Assembly: GCF_014841615.1 (NCBI RefSeq) | Contig: NZ_JACYUG010000004.1 | Span: forward strand, 259,283-323,282 | Origin: Sphingomonas sp. CFBP 8760 | GTDB lineage: Bacteria; Pseudomonadota; Alphaproteobacteria; Sphingomonadales; Sphingomonadaceae | Direction of reading: 5' to 3' | Length of the DNA stretch: 64,000 nucleotides | Shown: positions 7,442 to 15,594 of the stretch, piece after piece | How positions within the stretch are numbered: the stretch's first letter is position 1 | Layout: every line of letters begins with the position of its first letter | Translations under genes and position numbers: made by a program | The notes under the pieces: model-generated | The model's database searches: none | What the model was told of the DNA's origin: nothing | What the model saw: only the letters and a program-made list of their open reading frames with translations

Positions 7442-9946
7442 ATGCGGATCACGAATTTGCTCGCCGGCACGGCGCTGATGCTGGTCGCCCAGGCCGGTGC
7501 GGCACAGACGATGGCTCCGGTCGATCAGACGACCGCCGACCAGACCGCGACCGATCAGGCTGCGGCGACCGATGGCGACAATGCCGATATCGTGGTCACG
7601 GGCGTCGCACGCGGCACCAACCGGCTCGACACGTCGGTATCGGTCAGCTCGATCGGCAGCGACCTGACGACGAAGCTCGCCCCCCGCAACACCGCCGAAA
7701 TCCTGCGCAACCTCCCCGGTATCCGGGTCGAGGCGTCGGGTGGCGAAGGCAATGCCAACATCTCGGTTCGCGGCCTGCCCGTGGCATCGGGCGGCTCCAA
7801 GTTCCTCCAGTTGCAGGAAGACGGCCTGCCGATCCTGGAATTCGGCGATATCGTGTTCGGCAATGCCGACATCTTCCTGCGGCCCGACCTGTCGCTGGCC
7901 CGGATCGAATCGGTTCGCGGCGGCTCCGCCTCGACCTTCGCGTCCAACTCCCCCGGCGGCATCATCAACTTCATCTCCAAGACCGGCGAGGAGGATGGCG
8001 GCGCCTTCCAGCTGTCGAGCGGACTCGACTATCGCGAATTCCGCACCGATTTCGCCTATGGCGGCCATATCGACGACAAGACGCGGTACGAACTGAGCGG
8101 TTTCTACCGCCTGGGCGATGGTCCGCGCGACGTCGGGTACGACGCGATGCGCGGCGGCCAGATCAAGGCGAACATCACCCGCGAGTTCACCGGCGGCTAT
8201 GTCAGGCTGTACGGCAAGTATCTCGACGACCGCGGCCTCGCCTTCCTGCCGAACCCGGTCCGCGTGACCGGCACGAACAGCGATCCCACCTACACCAACC
8301 TGCCGAACTTCTCGATCAACGAGGATACGCTGCACAGCCGCTACATCCAGACCGTGCGGTCGCTCGACGGGAACAACCGGCCGACGACGCGCCGGATCGA
8401 CAACGGCATGCATCCGGTAGTGAAGTCGGTCGGGCTGGAAGGCCAGGTCGAGATCGCCGACGGCATCAGCCTGACCGAGCGGTTCCGCTATTCGGATATC
8501 TCGGGCGACTTCACCTCGCCCTTCCCGGCCGCCGTGGGCGACGCGCAGACCACGGCCAACGCGCTGGGCGGTGCCGGCGCGCAGCTGTTCTACGGCAGCG
8601 GTCCGCTCGGCGGGCAGCGGATCACCAGCCCGTCGACCCTCGGCGGCAACGGCCTGCTGACCAGCGTGGTGCTGTTCGATGTCGATCTGAAGAGCCTGAA
8701 CAACATCACCAACGATCTGCGCCTGAACGGCGACTTCGCGCTGGGCGAGGGCAAGGTCAGCGTCACCGGCGGCTTCTATGCGTCGCGGCAGGACGTGAAG
8801 ACCGACTGGCTGTGGAATTCCTTCTACCAGTCGGTGCAGGGCAATGGCGAATCGGTGCTGGTCGATATCCGCACCGCCGCCGGCGTGCCCGTGACGCAGA
8901 ACGGCAGCTCGGGCTATTCGGCGACCTTCTTCGGCAATTGCTGCCGCCGGTCGTACGACATGCGCTACGACACCTATGCCCCGTTCGCGCAGCTGGGCTA
9001 CGAGATCGGCAAGTTCAACATCGACGGCAGCCTGCGCTACGACTTCGGGCGGGCCCGCGGGACCATATCCGGCGGGGAGGTCACCGGCGTCAGCGGGCTG
9101 CAGACGATCGATCTGGACGGCAACGGCATCATCAGCGCGCCCGAGCGTTCGGTCGGCTTCATTCCGGCGAACAGCACCGCGCGCATCCGTTACGACTACG
9201 ATTACCTGTCCTATTCGGTCGGCGCCAACTATCGCCTGTCGCAGACGATGGCCTTGTTCGCCCGCTACAGCCGGGGTGGCCGCGCCAACGCCGATCGCCT
9301 GCTGTTCGGCCCGCTGGTCAACAACCGGACCGGCGATCTGGTCGATGGCGCCAAGCCCTACGACTATGTCCGTCAGGCCGAAGGCGGCGTGAAGATCAAC
9401 CTGGGCGCCGCGGCCCTCTATGCCACCGTGTTCCATGCCAAGACGCAGGAGACGAACTACCTGTTGTCGCAGCAGCAGTTCACCAGCCGCGACTACAAGG
9501 CGACCGGCGTCGAGTTGGAAGGCCGCATCCGCCGCGGCATCTTCTCGCTGGCGGCGGGCGGTACCTATACCGATGCCGAGATCACGCGCGATGCGACCGA
9601 TCCCACGGTCGCCGGCAACCGCCCGCAGCGCCAGGCGAAGTTCGTCTATCAGGCGACCCCGCAGATCGACCTCGGCGCGGTGTCGTTCGGCGCCAACGTG
9701 ATCGGCACGACGGCGAGCTACACCCAGCCGGTCAACCAGCTGAAGATGCCGGGCTATACCCAGGTCAACGGTTTCCTGTCGGTTCGCCCGGCGCCGGGCG
9801 TCACGCTGAACCTGAACGGCAACAACCTGTTCAACGTGAAGGGTATCACCGAGGCGGAGGATGCCGCGATCCCCGCCAACGGCATCGTCCGCGCCCGGTC
9901 GATCAACGGCCGCACCATTTCCGCATCGGCGCGGTTCGACTTCTGA
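7442..9946 (+). CDS. TonB-dependent outer membrane receptor
   Basis: The 834-residue protein begins with a signal peptide (MRITNLLAGTALMLVAQAGA, cleavage after AxA near residue 21), a short linker, then DIVVTG and a plug domain with NTAEILRNLPGIRVEASGG, and a long beta-barrel that ends in an aromatic residue (SARFDF), as expected for outer membrane insertion. TonB-ExbBD powered uptake is the family role. The substrate is not evident; two LacI-type operators upstream suggest a carbohydrate or related carbon source by analogy. GGAGAGGG precedes the ATG. The gene stands alone and is followed by a strong hairpin. Confidence 0.92.
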   Translation: MRITNLLAGTALMLVAQAGAAQTMAPVDQTTADQTATDQAAATDGDNADIVVTGVARGTNRLDTSVSVSSIGSDLTTKLAPRNTAEILRNLPGIRVEASGGEGNANISVRGLPVASGGSKFLQLQEDGLPILEFGDIVFGNADIFLRPDLSLARIESVRGGSASTFASNSPGGIINFISKTGEEDGGAFQLSSGLDYREFRTDFAYGGHIDDKTRYELSGFYRLGDGPRDVGYDAMRGGQIKANITREFTGGYVRLYGKYLDDRGLAFLPNPVRVTGTNSDPTYTNLPNFSINEDTLHSRYIQTVRSLDGNNRPTTRRIDNGMHPVVKSVGLEGQVEIADGISLTERFRYSDISGDFTSPFPAAVGDAQTTANALGGAGAQLFYGSGPLGGQRITSPSTLGGNGLLTSVVLFDVDLKSLNNITNDLRLNGDFALGEGKVSVTGGFYASRQDVKTDWLWNSFYQSVQGNGESVLVDIRTAAGVPVTQNGSSGYSATFFGNCCRRSYDMRYDTYAPFAQLGYEIGKFNIDGSLRYDFGRARGTISGGEVTGVSGLQTIDLDGNGIISAPERSVGFIPANSTARIRYDYDYLSYSVGANYRLSQTMALFARYSRGGRANADRLLFGPLVNNRTGDLVDGAKPYDYVRQAEGGVKINLGAAALYATVFHAKTQETNYLLSQQQFTSRDYKATGVELEGRIRRGIFSLAAGGTYTDAEITRDATDPTVAGNRPQRQAKFVYQATPQIDLGAVSFGANVIGTTASYTQPVNQLKMPGYTQVNGFLSVRPAPGVTLNLNGNNLFNVKGITEAEDAAIPANGIVRARSINGRTISASARFDF

Positions 9947-9964
9947 GCCTTTGCCGCCGCGATG

Positions 9965-9999
9965 GCCGGCCGGTCGAACCCGACGTTCGATCGGCCGGC
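9965..9999 (+). terminator. Hairpin after the TonB receptor gene
   Basis: A 14-bp stem (GCCGGCCGGTCGAA pairing with TTCGATCGGCCGGC, one mismatch-type pair) with a 7-base loop begins 19 bases after the receptor stop and ends before the BLUF gene. No clear T-run follows. Confidence 0.55.
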
Positions 10000-10036
10000 T
10001 ATTGCGACCGGGCACAGGGGCCAATATTTACGCACC

Positions 10037-10483
10037 ATGCACGACGATCCGCTCCGCCAGATCTTCTATCACAGCCGGTCGACGGGACGCGCCGATCTCG
10101 GCGCGATCATGGCATCGTCGAAACGCAACAACGGCATCGACGGGATCACCGGCGTGCTGTTCCACGACGGCCAATCCTATCTGCAGGTGCTGGAGGGGCC
10201 GGCGTCCAGCGTCGCGACCACCTATGACCGCATCTGTGCCGATCCGCGGCATACCGACATCACCGTCATCAGCGATCAGGTGATCGAGGACCGCGACTTC
10301 GCCTATTGGAGCATGGAACTGCGCGAGACGGGCGCTCCGTCCGACGACGCCACCTGGCGGCTGCGTCGACGGCTGGAGCGTTTCTCCCCCGATCTGCACC
10401 ATTATTTCTTCGATGGTGGCGGATCACCCGACGCCCACCGCGCCCATGACCGCGACGGCCAGGGTGACGAGCAGCAGCGATAG
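10037..10483 (+). CDS. BLUF-domain blue-light photoreceptor
   Basis: The 148-residue protein is a single BLUF (FAD-binding) domain with a short tail. Key residues are present: Tyr11 in IFYHS, Asn32 in KRNNGIDGITG, Gln50 in YLQVLEG and Trp91/Met93 in WSMEL, which form the flavin hydrogen-bond switch in the family. No output domain is fused, so it must act through a partner protein. The last 60 bases overlap the 3' end of the convergent AEC transporter gene. The chosen ATG (10037) begins the domain; in-frame codons upstream lie in the hairpin region. In sphingomonads light sensing may relate to stress or lifestyle switching, but no partner is visible here. Confidence 0.9.
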   Translation: MHDDPLRQIFYHSRSTGRADLGAIMASSKRNNGIDGITGVLFHDGQSYLQVLEGPASSVATTYDRICADPRHTDITVISDQVIEDRDFAYWSMELRETGAPSDDATWRLRRRLERFSPDLHHYFFDGGGSPDAHRAHDRDGQGDEQQR

Positions 10484-11371
10484 CAGGCTGGACAGCGCCA
10501 CCAGGATCGCGGCGTCCTTTTCGCGCGTCCCGAGCAGCGAGGCGAACAGCGAGACGTTCGCGGCGATCGGGAACAGGGCGATCAGCCCGACCAGAGCGCG
10601 TTCACGCATGCCGAGGATACCGACGAACGCGGCTTCCAGCGCCAGCACGATCGCGACCAGCACGACCGCGCTCGCCTGCCGCACCGCGAGTATCCGGCCG
10701 AGCAGCGGGATATCGAGGTCGCCGCCCTTCACGCCGGCCAGATTGAACCCGATCACCGCCATGCCCAGCACCGACACCGCGGTCGACAGCGTGTCGGCGA
10801 CGGGCCGCACGCCGTCCGGCACCTCGACCCCCGCGATCTTGAGGATCACGGCGAGGACGAAGGCGTAGAATAACGGGATACGCAGCGCCTTCGACGCGGC
10901 GCGGCGCTTGCCCTCCCTGGTGCGTGCGACGAGGTAGTAACCGATCGTGTCGCCGTACAAGGCGGTGCCGACGAAGGCGCAGATGATGGTGGAGACCGCC
11001 GCCTCGCCGAACAGCGCGCTGGCCACCGGCATCCCGAAAAAGGCGACGTTGAAGAACGAGAAGCTCGCCGACAGCAGTTGCGGATCGAACCGGTCGCCGA
11101 TCCGGCCCGACAGCCAGCGGGCGGGCAGCGCCATCGCGGCGGCGACCGCGAACATCATCGGCGGGATCACCATCAACTCGCTGGGTTCGGCGCCCAGCAC
11201 CTTGTCGATCACCAGCAGCGGGATGAAGGCGTAGACCAGCACCGTCGAGATCAGTTTCGGCGCGCGCGGCACATGGCGACCGACGCCCCAGGCCAGCAGG
11301 ACGACGCCGAACAGGGGCAGGACCTGCGTCGCTATGCCGCCCAGCCCACCGCTCATCGACCCTCCGCTCAT
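10424..11371 (-). CDS. AEC family transporter (auxin efflux carrier-like permease)
   Basis: The 315-residue protein has ten or so hydrophobic helices arranged as two five-helix halves, with SFFNVAFFGMPVASALFG in the first half, typical for AEC permeases of small organic acids or related anions. The substrate is unknown. The first ATG (11371) overlaps the stop of the upstream FAD/NAD-binding gene by 4 bases (ATGA), arguing for coupled translation; a second ATG at 11356 follows GGAGG closely and is an alternative. Its 3' end overlaps the convergent BLUF gene by 60 bases. Confidence 0.85.
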   Translation of the reverse strand: MSGGSMSGGLGGIATQVLPLFGVVLLAWGVGRHVPRAPKLISTVLVYAFIPLLVIDKVLGAEPSELMVIPPMMFAVAAAMALPARWLSGRIGDRFDPQLLSASFSFFNVAFFGMPVASALFGEAAVSTIICAFVGTALYGDTIGYYLVARTREGKRRAASKALRIPLFYAFVLAVILKIAGVEVPDGVRPVADTLSTAVSVLGMAVIGFNLAGVKGGDLDIPLLGRILAVRQASAVVLVAIVLALEAAFVGILGMRERALVGLIALFPIAANVSLFASLLGTREKDAAILVALSSLLSLLLVTLAVAVMGAVGVG

Positions 11372-12861
11372 TCCTGCTCACCGGTGATCTTGGTCAGGAT
11401 ATCCTGCACCGTGCGTTCCGCGCAGGCGACGTTGAACCACACCGCGTTGGTATCGCGCTGGACGCCGTTGACGAGCTGGCCGATGGCATAGAGGCGCGGC
11501 GCGCCGCGATCGCGGGTGATGACCGCGCCGCTGTGGCGATGCGCCTCGACCCCGCCGGACGGGTGGGCGTGCAGCCAGCCGCGATCGACCAGATCGCGGA
11601 CCAGCGCGTCGGGAATCTCGTCCAGCTTCATCGCGGTGCCGGTCGCGTTGACGACGACAGGTGCGCGTAGCACCGTGCCGTCGGCGAGACGGGAGAGGAA
11701 CATGCCCTCGTCCGCGTCCCATTCCGTCGTCACCACGCCTGCATGGACGTGCAGCTGGCCGCGCGCGGCGGCGGCGGCGAGGCGGCGGGCGTTGACCATC
11801 GGCATGGTGAAGCGGGCGGTGGCGAAATGCGGCGCCAGCCAGCGGCCGAACCGTGCCCGGTCGCGGGGGCCGAGCAGGTCCCACATCGCCGATGCCTCGA
11901 ACCGGGCGGAGGTGAGGATACGCTGGAACACCTCCTCGCCGGCTTCCGCCCGCGCCATGTCAGTCGGCAGCAGGTCGAGCGCGGGCCGGTCGGTGCGGTC
12001 TTCGGCCCTCCAGTCGACCGGTGCGCCGACGGCCTCCTCCGCTTCGCGCCGGAACAGCCGGAACAGGTCGACGATCGAGAAGCGGGGGCCACGCTCCCGG
12101 ATCAGGCGATGCATCTCGCCCAGGGTGAAGTGGCGGCGGGGATAGGTTTCCTCCGGCCGGGGTATCTCGACGCGGGGCAGCATGCCGTCCTTGGAGACGA
12201 AGCGGATCAGGCCGCGATGATCCTGATCGAGCAGCGTCGCCAGCGTATCGATCGCGCTGAGGCTGCTGCCGAGCACGATCACGTCCGCCTCGCGGTCGAT
12301 CCCCTCACGCAGCCGCGCGGCGGGCCATGGAAAATCGACATAGCCGGGCCGTCCATCCAGCTCCTCGAACCGGACGGGCTGGGGGGTGCCGAGCGCCAGC
12401 AGCGTATAGTCGCTGTCGAACACGGTGCCGTCGGCCAGCCGTACCCGTGCGCCGTCACGGTCGCCCTCGATCGCGGCGGCCTCGCCACGATGGACATGCA
12501 CCTCGACCCCCGCCTCTGCTGCCCTGGCCATCGCCGCGTCCAGCACGTGACGGATATAGAGGCCATATTCGTGGCGCGGTGCGTATTCGACCGCCTCCGG
12601 ATCGAGCGGCCGCCGCTCGCCCAGCCAGCGCCGGAAATCGCCGGTCTCGTGCGCGTACAGGCCCATCAGCCGCGATTCGGTATTGAGCAGATGGCCCGGC
12701 TGATCGGTGCCGAAAGCCAGACCGGGCCCCAGGTCCTCGTCGCGCTCGACGAGGTTGATCGTGAGGCCGGGCACCGGCGATGCGGCGAGTCGGATGGTCA
12801 TCTCGGCAAAGGCGGCGGAGCCGCACGCCCCCATGCCGATAATCGTGATCGAAGCCGGCAT
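11368..12861 (-). CDS. FAD/NAD(P)-binding oxidoreductase-like protein
   Basis: The 497-residue protein starts with a dinucleotide-binding fold (TIIGMGACGSAAFAEM, residues 6-21) and resembles the FAD-NAD(P)-binding family that includes ornithine-hydroxylase-like and HydD-like proteins. A second Rossmann-like motif, VIVLGSSLSAIDTL, follows around residue 190. Near the C-terminus, VVNATGTAMKLDEIP and LYAIGQLVNG fit the FAD-contacting end. The reaction is unknown. The gene is coupled to the downstream AEC permease by an ATGA overlap, which hints that the permease moves its substrate or product. The start at 12861 is chosen by homology of the Rossmann strand; the frame is open further upstream. 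Confidence 0.8.
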   Translation of the reverse strand: MPASITIIGMGACGSAAFAEMTIRLAASPVPGLTINLVERDEDLGPGLAFGTDQPGHLLNTESRLMGLYAHETGDFRRWLGERRPLDPEAVEYAPRHEYGLYIRHVLDAAMARAAEAGVEVHVHRGEAAAIEGDRDGARVRLADGTVFDSDYTLLALGTPQPVRFEELDGRPGYVDFPWPAARLREGIDREADVIVLGSSLSAIDTLATLLDQDHRGLIRFVSKDGMLPRVEIPRPEETYPRRHFTLGEMHRLIRERGPRFSIVDLFRLFRREAEEAVGAPVDWRAEDRTDRPALDLLPTDMARAEAGEEVFQRILTSARFEASAMWDLLGPRDRARFGRWLAPHFATARFTMPMVNARRLAAAAARGQLHVHAGVVTTEWDADEGMFLSRLADGTVLRAPVVVNATGTAMKLDEIPDALVRDLVDRGWLHAHPSGGVEAHRHSGAVITRDRGAPRLYAIGQLVNGVQRDTNAVWFNVACAERTVQDILTKITGEQE

Positions 12862-13013
12862 GGTGGAGTGTCCCGTTGCGGTGAGCGCCAGAGTGGAGGC
12901 GCATCGACAGGGCTTAACTATCTGCACTATCAGGCGTTCCCGGATCGGACATATCGGCCCGGCCGATCGTCCGGGTGGCCCGATCCGGTACGGTGGCCGG
13001 ACGCGCGCGGGTC

Positions 13014-13031
13014 CTGTCATCAGTTTGTCGC
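13014..13031 (+). promoter_or_regulatory. Candidate Pho box before the phosphate transporter
   Basis: CTGTCATCAGTTTGTCGC fits the PhoB site pattern of two CTGTCAT-like 7-mers separated by 4 bases; the first half is exact, the second weak (TTGTCGC). It ends 23 bases before the pit start codon. Confidence 0.35.
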
Positions 13032-13054
13032 ATAGGGAGAAGAAGGCGGACGGC

Positions 13055-14695
13055 ATGGCCACCATCGACACCGCCCTGCCTGCGCCCGCGACCCGCACCG
13101 GGCCGCAACTGGATTCGCACCTTCACCCCGCCGGTCGCTGGGTGTTCATGGCGCTGCTCGCCGGCGGGCTGCTCTATGCGGGGGTGAGCATCCTCGCCGA
13201 TACGCAGCAGGTCGGCGAGCAACTGGCGACCGGCGTGTTCCTGTTCCTGGGGCTGGCGCTGGTCATCGCCCTGGGCTTCGAATTCGTGAACGGGTTCCAC
13301 GATACCGCCAATGCGGTGGCGACGGTGATCTACACCCATGCGATGCCCGCGCCGCTGGCGGTGGTGTGGTCGGGCTTCTTCAACTTCCTTGGCGTGATGC
13401 TGTCGTCGGGCGCGGTCGCCTATGCGGTCGTCACGCTGCTGCCGGTCGATCTGGTGCTGCATGTCGGCAGCGCGGCGGGCTATGCGATGATCTTCGCGCT
13501 GCTGCTGGCCGCGGTGGGGTGGAACCTGGCGACCTGGTATGCCGGGCTGCCCAATTCGTCGAGCCATGCGCTGATCGGATCGATCCTGGGCGTGGGGATG
13601 GCCAACCAGTTCCTGTCGGACCTGCCGGGCGGCACGTCGGGCGTCGACTGGGGGCAGGCGCGCAAGGTGCTGGCGGCGTTGCTGGTCAGTCCGCTGCTCG
13701 GCTTCGTGGCGGCGTTCGTCCTGCTGCTGGTGATGAAGCGGATCGCGCCCGATCCGGCGCTGTACCGCGAACCCGCCGCCGACCGGCCACCGCCGCGCGG
13801 CATCCGGGCGCTGCTGATCGCCACCTGCACCGCGGTCAGCTTCGCGCATGGCGGCAATGACGGGCAGAAGGGCATGGGCCTCATCATGCTGATCCTGATC
13901 GGCTGCGCACCGACTGCCTATGCCCTCAACCGCACCGTACCCGAAAGCGCGACGCCGGCCTTCGTCCAGGCATCCGCCGACGCGGGGCGCGCCTTTCGCC
14001 GGCAGGCGGCGGGCGAGACGATGACGCCAGAGGCGGCCCGCGCGGCGCTGACCGGGGTGCTGCGCATGCGCCACCTCCAGCCGCCGCGCAGCTACGCCGC
14101 GCTCGCCACGTTGAGCGACGACGTGGCGGACCGGATCGCCGGCTACGGCTCGCTCGGCAAGGTGCCGGCGGCGGCCACGCCCAACCTGCGCGGCGACATG
14201 TACCTGGTGCTCGACGCGGCGACGCTGGTCAGCAAGGACGACGAGGCCCGCGCGACGATGACCGCCGCCGAACTCGACGCGGTCGGTGCCTATACCGACC
14301 GGTTGCAGGAGGGCACGCGCTACATCCCGCTCTGGGTGAAGGTCGCGGTGGCGCTGGCACTGGGGCTCGGCACGATGGTCGGCTGGCGGCGGATCGTCGT
14401 GACGGTGGGCGAACGCATCGGCAAGACCCACCTGACCTACGGCATGGGCGCATCGGCCGAACTGGTCGCCGCGTCGACGATCCTGCTGGCGGAGCGGTTC
14501 GGCCTGCCGGTGTCGACCACGCATATCCTGTCGTCGGGCGTGGCGGGCGCATCCGTGGCGAACGGCGCGGGGCTGCAACGGCGCACGGTGCGCAACATGG
14601 CATTGGCGTGGATCATGACGCTGCCCGCGGCGATGCTGCTATCGGGCTTCCTCTACTGGGCGATGCTGACGGTCATCCACGCCTTCGGATCATGA
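13055..14695 (+). CDS. pit: Low-affinity inorganic phosphate transporter, PiT family
   Basis: The 546-residue membrane protein carries the duplicated PiT signature: EFVNGFHDTANAVATVIYTH in the N-terminal half and LPVSTTHILSSGVAGAS in the C-terminal half, plus FAHGGNDGQKGMGLI. PiT proteins import metal-phosphate with protons. A hydrophilic stretch of about 140 residues divides the two membrane halves. The ATG at 13055 follows AGGGAGAAGAAGG. It is divergent from the FAD/NAD-binding gene (193 bases) and its last 6 bases overlap the convergent psd gene. A possible Pho box lies just upstream of the start. Confidence 0.93.
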   Translation: MATIDTALPAPATRTGPQLDSHLHPAGRWVFMALLAGGLLYAGVSILADTQQVGEQLATGVFLFLGLALVIALGFEFVNGFHDTANAVATVIYTHAMPAPLAVVWSGFFNFLGVMLSSGAVAYAVVTLLPVDLVLHVGSAAGYAMIFALLLAAVGWNLATWYAGLPNSSSHALIGSILGVGMANQFLSDLPGGTSGVDWGQARKVLAALLVSPLLGFVAAFVLLLVMKRIAPDPALYREPAADRPPPRGIRALLIATCTAVSFAHGGNDGQKGMGLIMLILIGCAPTAYALNRTVPESATPAFVQASADAGRAFRRQAAGETMTPEAARAALTGVLRMRHLQPPRSYAALATLSDDVADRIAGYGSLGKVPAAATPNLRGDMYLVLDAATLVSKDDEARATMTAAELDAVGAYTDRLQEGTRYIPLWVKVAVALALGLGTMVGWRRIVVTVGERIGKTHLTYGMGASAELVAASTILLAERFGLPVSTTHILSSGVAGASVANGAGLQRRTVRNMALAWIMTLPAAMLLSGFLYWAMLTVIHAFGS

Positions 14696-15562
14696 CGACC
14701 CCAGCCGCTCGCCGGCCCTGATCCCGCGACCCTCCGCCAGATCGGGGTGGAGGGACAGGCCGCCGGGCAGGAACATCAGGATCGTCGATCCGTGTTCGAA
14801 CCAGCCCATCTCCGCGCCCCTGGCGAGGGGAACGCGGCAGGCGACGCGGCCGGGGCCATGGTCGCGCAGCAGGGCGGGGGTGTCGAGGAAGGTCAGGCGG
14901 ATGCCCGCCACCAGGATCGCGGCGACCGCGACCAGCAGGATCGGTGTGCCGTCGGCCAGTCGCGCCTCGATCACCGCGCGTTCGTTACGGCAGAACAGCC
15001 GTTCCACCCGGGCGAGCGCGATCGGGTTCACGTTCCAGCAGTCGCCGGACAGATAGGTCACCGCCTCCACCGTCAGATCGGCGGGGGCGTGGAAGCGGTG
15101 GTACATGCCCGCGGTCAGCCGCAGCGTGACGAACCGCCCGTCGGCGAAGCGTGCGGCCAGCGCCGGATCGGGCAGCAACTCGTCCAGTCGATAGGGAAAT
15201 CCCTTGATCTGATAGGCGACCCCCGCGCGCACGGGGCCATGCGCGCCAACGATCGCGTCGCACGGGCTGGCGATCGCCGCCGAATCGGGATCGAACGTCC
15301 GCGCGCCGGGACGAAGCGCCCGCGTGAACCCGTCGCGCAGGCTGCGGAACGCGGGTTCCGCCGCATCCGACAGGTCGACGTTCGAAAAGAACCGCCACAG
15401 CGCCAGCGCCGGCCGCGCGACCAGCGGATGCTCGACCCGGGCGACCCGGCCGACGATCCGGGTGGCGAGCCGCCGGGGCAGGCGGTTGGTGAGCAGGAAG
15501 TTCAGATCCTCCTGCAACAGGATGCGCATCAGCGCGGCACGCACGCCGCCCGGCCTTGTCAT
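14690..15562 (-). CDS. psd: Phosphatidylserine decarboxylase proenzyme
   Basis: This 290-residue protein has the PSD hallmarks: SPCDAIVGAHG (catalytic Asp region), MYHRFHAP (active-site His) and a C-terminal EHGSTILMF, where self-cleavage before Ser259 would create the pyruvoyl group. The usual motif is LGST; here it is HGST. The enzyme turns phosphatidylserine into phosphatidylethanolamine at the inner membrane. The length and motif match the longer E. coli-like PSD class rather than the short alphaproteobacterial form, and pssA is not next to it, so it may be an accessory copy (inference). It is divergent from an aminotransferase gene and in a lipid-related neighbourhood with a PmtA-like methyltransferase. 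Confidence 0.88.
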   Translation of the reverse strand: MTRPGGVRAALMRILLQEDLNFLLTNRLPRRLATRIVGRVARVEHPLVARPALALWRFFSNVDLSDAAEPAFRSLRDGFTRALRPGARTFDPDSAAIASPCDAIVGAHGPVRAGVAYQIKGFPYRLDELLPDPALAARFADGRFVTLRLTAGMYHRFHAPADLTVEAVTYLSGDCWNVNPIALARVERLFCRNERAVIEARLADGTPILLVAVAAILVAGIRLTFLDTPALLRDHGPGRVACRVPLARGAEMGWFEHGSTILMFLPGGLSLHPDLAEGRGIRAGERLGSS

Positions 15563-15594
15563 GCCCTCGTCACCTCCACCGGGTTGATGGCGGC

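Noticed and set aside
7325..10024. An 899-codon open frame opposite the TonB receptor
   Set aside because: Antisense shadow; repetitive charged product and no ribosome site, while the receptor on the other strand has a signal peptide and full domain order.
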